Source of the DNA: Limnephilus marmoratus
Taxonomy: Eukaryota > Arthropoda > Insecta > Trichoptera > Limnephilidae
Assembly (NCBI GenBank): GCA_917880885.1
Contig: OU862919.1
Location: 53,357,058-53,421,057 of the forward strand
Direction of reading: 5' to 3'
Length of the DNA: 64,000 nucleotides
Positions 19,480 through 30,711 of the stretch are shown one piece after another; positions within the stretch are counted from its first letter, which is position 1, and every line of letters begins with the position of its first letter. Below the pieces are notes generated by a model that saw only the letters and a list, made by a program, of their open reading frames with translations, had not been told where the DNA came from and made no database searches. Position numbers and translations under genes: made by a program.

Positions 19480-22065
19480 ATGATCCTAAGTTCGGAATTT
19501 TTTCCACTCAAACGCCCGCCTAGAACTTTTATATGGGATTTTAATTTAATAATAACAAATTTATCTTCTTGTATTTTCTGCGCAACCCTATTTATTTTAA
19601 TTCAAAACCATAAGACAAATGCCCTAAGTTCAGTGAAAAATAATACCCGTTTTAATGAAAATGATTATACCCTAGGAATCAATAATAACAAGTCTTTCGT
19701 AAACAACATTTCTGAAACTGACGACTCAAAACTTTATCAACCGTGGAAATACGTTTATAGTAACAAAACAATTATTAATAACATAAATGATTCGGCGAAA
19801 AACGAGACGTCTTATTTATATAATGTTCATTTATTTTTACTGGGAAAAAGGAATGTATCTAACGAAATAAGTCTTCCAGAAAACGCGGCTAAATTTTTCA
19901 CCTCGAAAAGTATTTTTGGCTCAAATGCGTCTACAAATTCTTCAGTTTACGTCGAAGACAAAACTAAAACAAGGGGAAAAAAGGCTTATTTCTTCCGGGG
20001 AGCAGATGCTATAAATTGTTCCATTGGAAATGAAAAACTTTGCGATGAATTGCGAAAAATCCCCGAGAAATCTAATACGATGATTAAGGAGAACTCAACG
20101 AATGATATCCTTGGAAGTACAAATGGACAGGAATCAAAGCAGTCGCTGACATCTTCAAAGGGATTATTTTCCGTTTTATCGCGCAATTTTAGTTGTACCG
20201 ATAAGAATTGTAGAAATGTAGCGGGCTCTCAGACCTATTCAAATACAATCAACAATGAAGGCGTGATTATACTAAATACTAACGAATTCACGACAGGTAT
20301 CAACGAAATTTCTTCAGAGAATCCGCTAAAAAAAACTGACAACTTATCGGAAAATTTTAGAATTGATAATTCCGTAAATGTAGAAGGATATTCGGGAGAT
20401 AACGAACCAATGGACAATGCGGGTCTTCAGACAGTTACGGAAAATTCTTATTTATATTTTACAAAATTTGAAGATGATGAAATTCCTAAGACGGGAGGAA
20501 CGTACAGGATGAAACCAGCAAAAACATCAAAGGAGCGAGATCAAAAATTAAGCTCTGCTAAGGTCAAACGGAGAAATATGCCGCCTCGAGATAAAATTAA
20601 TTTAAAAGACGATGAAGGAAACTTCAGCGATGATGATAATTACGGCATTCGACGCAGTGGAATTAAGTCCGAAAAAAGTGTTAGTACTTTGCTCAGTCCC
20701 TTGGACATCACGCCACTTCTCAAAAAGAACAAAAACAAGGAACTTGATAAAAAGAGAGAAAAGAAAAACAATGCTTTCAACAGACAAGCGCACGAATCAG
20801 ATGGACCCGAGTATACAACTAAAGCCAATGTCCGTCTACCAATTACCCGAGACCCGTCGACACAATTAGTTACTGAAACATCTGTAACAACAACGCAAGT
20901 ACCACGCTCGACCGGAGCCTCTAACATAGTTTCAGGGGCCAGTGTTAACCATCCGAAAACTTCAGAACACTTACACGGTACAAGGGACGATAAGTACGGT
21001 ACCGGAGCTAGGGTGGAGGTCCTTACCAGGACTAATGGAATTAAATCAACCGATAATTTGAATGCCGTTAGCCGTCGTGATCTCGTTACGGATATTCCTC
21101 AACGTAATCAGTTGGAAGCATACCCATCATTATCTCCGAATCGACCTTTAAAAATTAAGAACTTATTATTTAAACATACCAAAAACTTGACGGACTGTGA
21201 TAAAAATCAAAGTGCATTGCGTTCCAGTTGCAACGATTCAGTCGTCACTTCTCATAACGTTGAATCGAACAAAACTTTATTATCACTAAATTCTTTATTT
21301 AAGTTAGATAATCAGAGCGAGAGTAATATCACAAATAAATACAACTTTCCAATTAAATCAGCAAACACGAGTCAAGTCATTAACACAGTTTTAATTACTG
21401 AGGCAACATCAGCGTCAGTTATTTTAAAAAATAAGCCAGTTTCCGAAAATGAATCTACTCCTGAAGATATATACTATTCTGTATCAAGTGATCCGTATCA
21501 GTATTCAACCGAGCCGAATAATTTAGATACACAGACCAACTTCGAAATTAACAGAACCTACGAAGCTCGCACCGAAGGCTATTTATTTACTTACGATTCT
21601 TCGGATAATACTTCCACCCAAACTGAAATAAATCCCACGCTTACAATTTACACAACATTAATTCAGATCGGGTCCGAGGCGCCTATAATTGAAAGCGTGC
21701 CTCATGTGAAAGTTATCGTTAACGAAACCATGGGTTCGTTCAGAAACGTAAGTGAAGTTGAAGAAAGCGTGAAGCTCAACGAACATGTGTCAAGTGCGCC
21801 ATTTACTCTAGTTTCTAATTATACTCTAACAACCCTTCCAAGTGTAACTTACGAGCCCCTGCAATCCACAGAGGGGTCCAAAGGTTTAATTAAAAGTGAC
21901 GATCAATGGTTAAATCAAGTGTTTAATATAAGTTCGCAAACTAATGCAACCAATGTTAATTCCTCTATGGCCTCTATTAATTCCACAGAAGATGCTAATA
22001 ATATTTGGCCAGTTAAATTAGCTTCAGTTGTTGAAGGAGACATAATTCTCGGAGGACTTATGATG
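19480..22065 (+). CDS. mtt: mangetout/DmXR-like receptor, exon 1 (862 codons)
   Basis: First coding exon of a class C G-protein-coupled receptor of the metabotropic glutamate receptor family. The Drosophila orthologue (mangetout, DmXR) is known as a receptor for the plant amino acid L-canavanine. Residues 17-41 form a hydrophobic segment fit for a signal peptide or signal anchor. Residues ~45-850 are a long, Asn/Ser/Thr-rich, apparently disordered region with about thirty N-glycosylation sequons, few cysteines, and basic clusters (KVKRR at 361-365, a Lys-rich run near 420). Only the last residues, GDIILGGLMM, belong to the start of the Venus-flytrap ligand-binding domain. The exon ends at ATG|GTAAGC and joins exon 2 in phase 0, giving LGGLMM-VHSRED. 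Unspliced, the frame runs only four codons (including the stop) into the intron. The 5' UTR may start at 19288. The start was taken at the first ATG before the hydrophobic segment. Confidence 0.8.
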
Positions 22066-24269
22066 GTAAGCAAATAATATGTTAGTATTATATTTTTTAT
22101 CAATTTATTTTATTTCATAATAGATAAAACCACTAAGAACTAAGAAAATAAACACATGAAAGCTCCCAATAATGACAGTATCTTGAAATTTTCAAATCGA
22201 AATGAAATTTACATAAATATTCAAAAGATAAAAATAGCAAATAATTTTGAAGCTCTTTATATAAGAAGGAAGGTCTTTTATTTTAAAGATTGCATCATTA
22301 TTATCAATTGGACTTGACTTATTGCTAGACACTTCACAGACGAGTACCTACTACCGAAAAAAATCTGTGAATCTCCACCTATTCCTTTGCCCACGCTTAT
22401 CTCCGTTTTAGCCGTTTCTTTTGCCACTGGCATAAATATCGTGTATTTTATATGTTTTACTTAATATTTGATCTCACCAAACGTTGGTTGTTTACCTAAT
22501 ACCTACACAAAGTGGCATGGTTTCATTAATAATTTGACATCACAAAGTTACCAAAATCCCTAAACAATTTTTATTATGTTATGCTAATTTAACAGTCTCA
22601 TAAAAACCTCCGAGTTCGTAAATACATAATATAGCACCCATAAAAAGAGATACATTCAATTACCAAGATAAAATAACTTCCTTGAGTTTGAAACTGGAAA
22701 AAACTTTATTAACTTGACGGTTGAAAGGAAAAATTACATTCTATCACACTCTATCATAGCTGCCAACCCGGCTAAATGGATTGTAAAAAAAAAACTTTTT
22801 GGAAACAATGGTATTACCTACGACAAGGGTAAATTTAATTATAAATTACTTCTTATTTCTTCGCCTTTTTGGCTCACCTCCAAAGGTTTCCCTTTCAAAG
22901 ATTAAAATGTCTAATAATATTAATGATTATTTATTATTTCCGGAAACTTTTATGCGCATTTTTGATCGGTTAATGAAAGTGTGACTTACAAAATTCTTGA
23001 ACAAGTTAATGGTAATTGTTTTTCATAAAATTGGCCATAATGTTAAACATAATATCTCGGACAGTGAGTTTATTTTAAATTTGAGTAAATACGCAAATAT
23101 GAATTTAAAAAAGGTACTTCGCAGTGAAACTAGTGAAGTCTTCGCTACCGATGCGATTCATATAGTATTGGATTATTTTAATTATACTAATGTGCATACT
23201 TATTTATCATCTAGGAATCATTATTTTAACCCTTAATAGGGCGCATTTAGAAAATCACATTCACTACCCCAAAGAAATAAATGAAAATAGAGTGGCAGAA
23301 ATAATTAAAATGAAGTATGTATTCTCAAAAATATAAAACATTAATTATAATTATCATTAAGAAACAAGAGCACAGCTTTGACTTTCAACAATTAAAAAAA
23401 TAGCTTGTTATCTCTCTTAAAACTACTAATTTTTGGTATAGCCGAGATCAACTATAAAAAAAATTCAGATTCATCAATTTTGCATCCAAGTGAAATGTCC
23501 TAAAGTGTTGCTAAAATATAAATTAACCACACCTATGACATTTATTTGGTACTCTTTTGTAAGTTACGTAATTGGTCGCTTGGGGTCCGCATCAGCACCC
23601 TAGAGACCAGCGACACGTGGAAGCCAGAAAGAGCGCTGTCGCATTTGAGATGGTCTTGAGCCCATGTGCCTAATTAAGGTTTAAACCTTACAAGACTTTT
23701 TAGAGGAGATATATTTTTATTGATGGTGTTTCTGAATAATGAAGGTGTTAACTAGATACATTTAAAAATGGTACCACTAAACATATTTTAAAATATTATG
23801 CAGGTACCTAAGCCTATTATCCTGCTTATAAACAGGTTGGTATTACCGCGAACCGCACCGCGAATGATGGAAAAGCAACGGATGTGATGTTTAATAGTTT
23901 CCTTGTAGATTGAAACAATGTATAGGTCATACGTGCGTAATCGGTTCTGCAATATATCGAAATCGTGAAACTAAAAAAAAAATCGTTACAGTAATATTAG
24001 AAGCTGCTTAACATCTTAAACAGTAAGTTCTGGCTTTGAGAAATTTGCACAGTAATTTTAGTCTAACATTTTTAGGTAAAGGCAACTCGCAACTCTATTT
24101 TCAGCTCACAACTCCATAAAGACAAATACAATTTTTAAATACAGATACATATAAAAGATATTTTATTTAATTTATCGTGGGGCTAAAATTCCAATAATCC
24201 ATGCGCTTGATAGCTGCAAGACGAGTTGTTATCTAGCCTCCTAAGTTAAGTAAATTCTAATGTAAAATC
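22066..24269 (+). other. intron 1, first part: nothing recognised
   Basis: Starts with the donor GTAAGC. AT-rich, no gene, RNA or clear repeat seen. Short ORFs near 22714-22984 and 22997-23236 have AT-rich composition and no motif. Confidence 0.5.
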
Positions 24270-24355
24270 CATGCTAATTTGTACAGCGCTCTTGAGGCGA
24301 TTTTTCGCAAAAACAGCGCTATATAAGTTGTCCAAATTTATTATTATTATTACCT
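24270..24355 (+). repeat. 3' tail of a non-LTR retroposon
   Basis: Contains CAGCGCTCTTGAGGCGATTT, a short complementary block GCAAAAACAGCGCTATATAAG, and ends in a run of ATT triplets. Tails of the form GCGCTATATAA plus (ATT)n are common at 3' ends of invertebrate LINEs and SINEs. The 5' extent is unclear. Confidence 0.4.
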
Positions 24356-25234
24356 AGGCTTTTAAATGTAAAAAAAAACTTGGCGAGAAAACTCGTACAA
24401 CATTTTTGTACATTTCAAACTTTTCAGCCAACTGGAAAAGCGACCAGTACTAACAGAAGCTGTTTTTTAACAGTATGATATGATTTAAAAGTCATGTAAT
24501 CCAAATGGAAGTGGCGATGTTTCGTTTGCAGTAATACTGATGAAATCCAAAACATTACACTATTGAAAAATCTGTTCTGACAAGACTATACTCTTGTTGT
24601 CATATAAATTATTTCCATAAGTTAAAAAAAAAGTCGAACATTAAAACAATATTTACGGTCTCATCAATTGTCTCTGATATGTCACTCTTTTTTGTTTCTT
24701 GAACTTTTCATTCTTCTATGCAAGGCTCAATATATGAAAGCAATAAACTTTTTCCCAAAAACTTTCGTATAAGTAATGTTCGGGATCTTGCTAACCTCAT
24801 TCCGCTAAACGAAAATAATTAGTACTTAAAGTATAAACCACACATATCTATAGACTTAGCTATGGACTTACGTGGTTTATCCTTTAGCTTTAGGGTACAG
24901 AAATCCTCTACGTCCCTATTTTATCGTGCAATTAAAACTAGAGGCCCCTCAAGGGACCAACGAGCATAATTCGTCAGACAATTAAAATTGTATTTTATTC
25001 TCAATGACTTCTAAAGGCACGCAGGCAGCAAGCAGCTCTTAAGTAGTACTTAATTCTAGCTCTCATTTCTTTAATATTTTAGAACACTGATATTCTCCGT
25101 GATTCAATTATAATTTATTTAAGAGGCTTGCATTCTTTCTTTTCCGGTCTCTGGGGTACTTAAATTCAGTGATATGATCAGACACTGCCTATCCATTGTT
25201 GGATGGATTATTTCTCAAGCTGCTTCTACTCCAA
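24356..25234 (+). other. intron 1, nothing recognised
   Basis: AT-rich intronic sequence without a visible gene or repeat. Confidence 0.4.
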
Positions 25235-25470
25235 TAGTTCCTTCAACCCTCTTGGTTCCTTCAGCCTTTTTGTCTCCTTTAGCCCTCATGATTCCTTCAG
25301 CCTTCTTGGTTCCTTCAGTCCACTTGGTTCCTTCAGCCCTCTTGTTTTTTTCAGCCCTCATGTTTACTTCAGCTCTCTTGGTTCCTTCAGCCATCTGGGT
25401 TTCTTCAGCCCTAATGATTTCTTTAGCCCTATTTGTTCATTCACCCCCCTTGTGTCCTTTGACCATCTTG
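25235..25470. repeat. 18-bp minisatellite
   Basis: About 13 tandem units of TTGGTTCCTTCAGCCCTC with 10-30% variation. The period is a multiple of three, so all frames stay open: on the - strand it reads as a Lys/Glu/Ala-rich 6-residue repeat of the type EGTKRA, ending at a TGA near 25216. No flanking coding sequence supports a gene; I treat it as a minisatellite. Confidence 0.8.
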
Positions 25471-25867
25471 GTTCGTCTTGGGCGTCACTTATTGACAAAA
25501 TTGATCCATTAATTGGTTACTTTTCGAGCAATCTGTTATGTTCACCACTCAATGCTCTTAGCTATTTGCTTTTTGCTCTTTGCTGTGTGCACTTATCGTG
25601 AATTCAATTATGTCAGCAGCTCTACCCATATCCCCTGAAGTATTTCCGTATACTTCTAAAATCTTTCCGTTCCAATTTGGATGCTTTCAATTTCTGAACC
25701 TCTTTTGCATTTTCTGTCTCGCATTCCTATATACGGATTATGTATTAGTATAACCCATTTTTTTCACACAATGTTAGATAACTAGAATATTCTGCCTTAT
25801 CTTCTAAAAGCTCTAAAAATTCCAACCAAGTTTTGCATTTGCTAAAAGCTCTAAAAACTCAAACCAA

Positions 25868-26034
25868 GTGTTGGGTCGCCGAGGGCCTGGTAGGAGACAA
25901 ATGTCTTGGCTGCGAAATACACGAAAGTGGACCAGCATTAGAAGTGTGGAGGAGCTATTCCGGGCAGCGCAAGACAGAGAGACACTTTCAAGAGTGATCG
26001 CCAACGTCGGGGGACCTGATAGGGAACACAAAGA
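25868..26034 (+). pseudogene. C-terminal fragment of a LINE ORF2
   Basis: The frame reads RRGPGRRQMSWLRNTRKWT, then VEELFRAAQDRETLSRVIAN. This matches the C-terminal end I know from insect endonuclease-reverse transcriptase ORFs (GRRRxSWLRNLRxW ... LFRAAxDRxxxxxVIAN). Nothing of the polymerase domain is present upstream. It is a 5'-truncated LINE fragment in sense orientation in intron 1. Confidence 0.6.
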
Positions 26035-27540
26035 AGAAGTAGAAAAAATTTTGCATGCGCATTATTTGATCAAACATTTTAAGGTTCTTTTTTATTTGTT
26101 GTTATTTGGTTTAGATACCCAATATTATGATTTAAAGTAGGTACTACAACAATATTTACACTCCTTCCATGTAATATATTTAATTGGAACCAGTTATGTG
26201 CTTCAACGGGATTTGTTTAAAGTTAAAAATTAGATTAATGTTTTTTCACTCTTAGAATAGGCAAAATGTCAAGCTAAGAATTAATATCGACCAGGCAAAA
26301 CATGTTGGAAACTTCAACTTACACCTCAATATTTTTTTAGAAGTTTGTTGACTTTTGGAAAAACAAATAAAATGTTAGTGAAAAAAAAATTATCTAATAT
26401 TTGAATCGCCATTTTCTAGCTGGTGATAACGCATTGAAACAATTTGAAACTTTTGTTTCTCTTTTTGTGTAAGTATAACCTTGTTTAGACCTTATAAATT
26501 GTACCAATCTGAAGATGGCCATGATAGGCTGAAACCGGAAAAGGTAAAATAAAATTAAAATAAAATGAAAAAAGTTTTATATTCAATTATATCAAAAATA
26601 GAATTTTTATCTTGGATTCGTTAGTTGGAATATTTTTTATATTCCAAACACAAGTGATGAATGATCTGCAGTCTCTCGTATCTATTATATCGACGGTCGC
26701 GAAGAACAATGTCGGATCGTATACAAATTTAAGAAGGTATTCTTTGCTTATTTTATTTTCCTTTTGATGATTTAAAACTCTGTATTTTCAAAATTTTTAA
26801 GGAAATGCAATGAAATTTCTTTTTATTTGCTATATTTATTTTGTGATCTCAAAAACAGTAAAAATGCAGAACCGAAACATTAAACATCTTTATTACAAAA
26901 CTACAAAATCGCACATACGACATTGTCCTTCGGAACCGTCGATATGTAAACTATTTTTGTTTATAAAACGATTTCAGATGCGTGTTATTCTACGTACGTT
27001 ACTTCAAGTCATCCTATTTAAAGGGAAGACATGAAAACACAAAGTAATACTATTGGCTGAAGCCTTGAATAAAGTGGATTAGTTTGTTTACCTTTTGAGT
27101 ATGATCCCGAGAGATGGCAAGGTTCAGTTGACGTGGTTTTTGATAGAAGGGTGACAGCAGGAAGTTGAATGTAGGTGTACAGAAGACTGCTTGAAGAGTT
27201 AGTACCATGGAACAATGATTGAATGGAAGCGGTATAAATATTTCGGAAAGTATGAACCAGAAGTATCAGTATAGCTCGCACAATTTGTCACCGACAAGTA
27301 AAGGGGATGGAAACGGGGGTTAGTGGTCAGCGGGCAGGGGTGGTCAGCAGTCTGAAGATAAGGGCCGAACTGTTAATAGGCTGCATTACAATGTATTAAT
27401 TCTATTTAATGTCAATGGCATTCAGTTGGATAAATTAGAAATTTTAGAGATTAAAAAGAGTGTTAATGCAAATTTAAATATTATTAATAATCAAATATTG
27501 TTTTTAAATGACCCATTATTAAATCTATTCCGCTTTTAAA
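26035..27540 (+). other. intron 1, mostly unassigned
   Basis: AT-rich. Contains the hammerhead-like motif at 26509-26536. The stretch 27030-27360 is less AT-rich and may be 5' UTR of the following LINE, but nothing proves it. Confidence 0.4.
26509..26536 (+). ncRNA. hammerhead-like motif
   Basis: CTGAAGA (26509-26515), stem GGCC/GGCT with loop ATGATA, then GAAACC (26531-26536). Same spacing as the core at 51509-51535. The base following CCGG is A, not the U needed for a usual cleavage site, so this copy is probably inactive. Such motifs are known from Penelope-like and related retroelements. Confidence 0.3.
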
Positions 27541-27547
27541 TTTTTAA

Positions 27548-28231
27548 TTGTTCTATATTGTCCCTCGTTTCCTACACGTTATTTTCTTTCAAATTTTATT
27601 ATTGTTTATGTCTATTATTTTTCTCTATCTACTAAGTTCAATCAAAATTATTAATGACCCCGGTAATAAGTTTACGAAGGAGCAGATGGGTAAAATAACA
27701 CCTATAACAACGGAACTGCTGGAAACTACAGGATTGATGGCTGTACGTATGGGAATATTTGAAGGCGAATTATCAGCCTTAAAATGTGTAGCACTCACTC
27801 AGCCAACAGATGCTAACCCCACAAATCCTTCATCAAATATTTGTGACGTATTGACGGAAATTGAAGAGAGGAAGCTCCGTGCAAAAAATGTTATTCTATT
27901 CAATGTTCTTGAGAGCACGTCTGATCTAACCTCAGTAAATATTTCCGATGACGCGAATAAAGTTACCACGGCCCTGAAAAACATTGATACTTCCTTTAAT
28001 GCTCATGATATTAAAATATACAGGTTGGGAACGAAGAAAGACACGAATAAATGTAGACCAATCAAGTTAGAATTCAAAGAGGAACATTTTGTTATGACAA
28101 TCTTGATCAATAACAAAAAATTCAAAGATGGTATCAAAGCCAGAAATGATCAGACCATTCAACAAAGAAAACACCTGATGATGCTTCGGGACGAGCTGGA
28201 GTCTAGAAAAAAAATAGTGAATCAAATTTAA
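27548..28231 (+). pseudogene. LINE-4 ORF1-like protein
   Basis: 227 codons open. The first ~40 residues are hydrophobic and probably translate upstream AT-rich sequence; the real start could be near 27660 or at the ATG at 27688. From residue ~110 it reads EIEERKLRAKNVILFNV, a block resembling the EERxxRxxNLxxFNV start of the RRM-like domain of CR1-type ORF1, followed by DIKIYRLG and RPIKLEF. It ends in a basic stretch. It is in a different frame from ORF2 and separated from it by about 40 bp. Confidence 0.6.
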
Positions 28232-28267
28232 CAATAAAATATATAAATAACCTACCTAAAATCGTCA

Positions 28268-30222
28268 ATGTTTTGCCATAAAACTCCAACTAAATAAATG
28301 TAACATCTATTATCAAAACGTCAGAGGCATCAGAACGAAACTAAAGGAATTCAGAATAAGTGCCCCGACTCTCTCACACGATGTCATAATGTTAACGGAA
28401 ACCTGGTTAACACTATCAATTTTCTCAGCGGAACTTGGATTGCACGATCACCACATCTACCGAGTAGACCGTAGTCCAAACACTAGCTCCAATACAAGAG
28501 GGGTGGAGTCCTGATTGCTGTCCACAAACGTATTCTGTCAAAAATGCTTAAAAACAAAAATAGTGAGGTTGAACAAATATTCGTGTTGCTCGAAAACAAA
28601 AATGCTGGCAAGTTAATAATTGGATGTTTATATTTACCGCCATCCTCCGATAGACAGCTGTATACAAAACATATTGAGGACGTGGAATTTTTAAGGTTTA
28701 AATGTCCCATTGCCAAACTTGTCGTAGTAGGAGACTATAACTTGCCAAATATATCCTGGAACCATGATGACCCTGAATTGTCTGGTATTAATATGTCAAC
28801 TGCTAATCTTAGTGACAGAGAGATTCTGGGTATGTCAAATTATTTATCAATCCCACAACTAAACACTGTCGCTAATATAAATAGTCGCATTCTTGATCTA
28901 GTTTTTTGCAGTGAGCCCACTGCTAACGTACGTAAATCTTTGGAAGAACTATTACCTGTAGACGTTTACCATCCTCCTATGGAAATAGTTATTCCATTTG
29001 TTAACAACACTCATCTTAAAAATATCAAGTCATCTTATAACTTCCGTAAAGCAAATTTTCAAAAAAATTCTGATTGCTTAAACACAACAGACTGGTCCTT
29101 TCTAGAAAACGCAGATATTAACGATAATATAAATAAATTCTATGACATTCTAAATGATGCTATTGCAAATTTTGTGCCCCTTCGACATAATAGAATTTCT
29201 CATTTTCCAAACTGGTTTAGTCCCAATTTGATCACCTTAACATATAGTAAGAAAATAGCTCATAAAAATTACAAGCGATCCAGACTGACGAGTGATTACA
29301 ATAAATTTCAATTGTTAAGAAGGGAGTGTTGTAAAATCTCAAAATTGTGCTATAAAAATTACATTGACAAAATTAAAAGTGAAATTCGTGTAAATATAAA
29401 ACAGTTTTGGAATTACACTAATTCTCAAAAAAATACTAACTTAGGTATTCCAACTTCTATGAATTTCAATAGAATAATTGGGTGTAATGAAAAAAACATT
29501 GTAAATCTATTCGCCGATTATTTTAAGTCTGTGTATGAAGAGGATATACCTAGCATCGAAATTCCAAAATTCTCATCGAATCTTTGTCTGGATATATCTG
29601 AAGTACGCATAGAAATTAAAGATATCAAAAACCATGTAAATTTGTTAGATGCTAGAAAAAATGCAGGACCTGATAATATTCTACCTGTGCTAATTAAAGA
29701 ATGTTTAAACGGCTAAGTTGTTCCTCTTTTTCTAATTTTTAACCAGTCACTAGAGACAGGCAGTTTCCCTGATACATGGAAACACAGTTTTCTTACACCC
29801 ATTTTTAAAAAAGGGGTCAAAACGAACGTAACAAATTATAGACCAATATGTATCCAATCATCGATACCCAAGCTTTTTGAAAAAATTGTCCTCCATAATT
29901 TTATTTATTTGGATATTTATCCACAAACATAAAAAAAAATATAACTCCCTACCAACATGGCTTTTGTTCAAATAAATCTACACTGACCAATTTACTAATA
30001 TACGAAAACTTCATATCTAAATATTTAGCCAACAGGTGCCAGGTTGACTCAATATACACTGATTTTAGCAAGGCCTTTGACAAGGTGTGTCAGAAAATAC
30101 TAATCAATAAATTGGCGAAACTTGGAGTTTATGGTAGCTTATTAAATTGGTTTGTTAGTTATTTGTCCAAAAGAATTCTTAGTGTGAAAATAAATGATTT
30201 ATTTAAACGGCATTGGAAGAAG
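28268..30222 (+). pseudogene. LINE-4 ORF2: endonuclease and partial reverse transcriptase, several breaks
   Basis: Endonuclease motifs in order: IYYQNVRGIRTK, LTETWL, then after a one-base loss near 28500 (AGAGGGGTGGAG) VVVGDYNLPNISW, RILDLVF and DVYHPPMEI. The RT starts DARKNAGPDNILP, meets a stop at 29714-29716, continues TPIFKKG, NYRPICI, meets further stops and a frameshift near 29930-29960, then QHGFCSNKST and DFSKAFDKV. No YADD motif is present: the element ends first. Clearly non-functional. Confidence 0.8.
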
Positions 30223-30324
30223 TAATTAATATTTTGTTTTGTAATAAGCATTAATCTCGTTGTTTCCCCTTTTCGTTGGTATGGTCTGTTTGCGCGTAAT
30301 CTGACCCTGTTCCCTACTTTGAAG

Positions 30325-30526
30325 GTTCACTCCCGCGAAGACACGGTGACCTGCGGCCCCATCATGCCCCAGGGAGGCATTCAGGCCCTGGAGGCTATGC
30401 TGTACACGTTGGACCGCCTCAACTCTGACCCTGGCTTCATGCCCAATGTGACCCTGGGCGCTCACATCCTGGACGACTGCGACAAGGACACCTATGGACT
30501 GGAAATGGCGGTGGACTTCATCAAGG
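30325..30526 (+). CDS. mtt: mangetout/DmXR-like receptor, exon 2
   Basis: 202 bp, GC-rich against AT-rich introns. It encodes VHSREDTVTCGPIMPQGG, then ALEAMLYTLDRLN, LGAHILDDCDKDTYGLE and ends at AVDFIKG. This is the first part of the Venus-flytrap ligand-binding domain of metabotropic glutamate receptor-like proteins: the CGPI, ALEAMLYxLDxxN and LxDxCxxDTYxLE blocks are family hallmarks, and the MVHSRED ... MPQGGIQ variant fits the insect mtt/DmXR branch better than mGluRA. Acceptor CTACTTTGAAG|GTT and donor AAGG|GTGAGT; phase 0 in, phase 1 out. The following exon (rest of lobe 1) was not found in the window. Confidence 0.92.
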
Positions 30527-30711
30527 GTGAGTGGATTTTATGCTCTACAGATTTTATTATTCTGAATTTGTGGGAATTTTGCGGTCAAAGCAAATTTATT
30601 TTAAGAAATTAAAATTCTGCTAATGTTTCATAAGTCGGTTAGTTACGAAACTCGATTTATAACACAGTTTGAAAATTATATTTGTTATTCACGTTAAAAA
30701 AAACATAAAAT

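Larger units (their letters stand above)
27548..30222 (+). mobile_element. LINE-4, decayed, sense strand in intron 1
   Basis: ORF1-like (to 28231) and ORF2 (from about 28268) of a CR1/Jockey-type LINE. Recognisable sequence stops at about 30210-30222, inside the reverse transcriptase between the FSKAFDKV motif and the expected GVPQGS motif, so the 3' half of RT and the 3' UTR are missing. This is opposite to the usual 5' truncation and points to a later deletion. The break lies ~100 bp before receptor exon 2. Confidence 0.8.

Noticed and set aside
22714..23236. Three short + frames in intron 1 as possible small exons
   Set aside because: No similarity to any receptor segment and no convincing splice sites at their ends.
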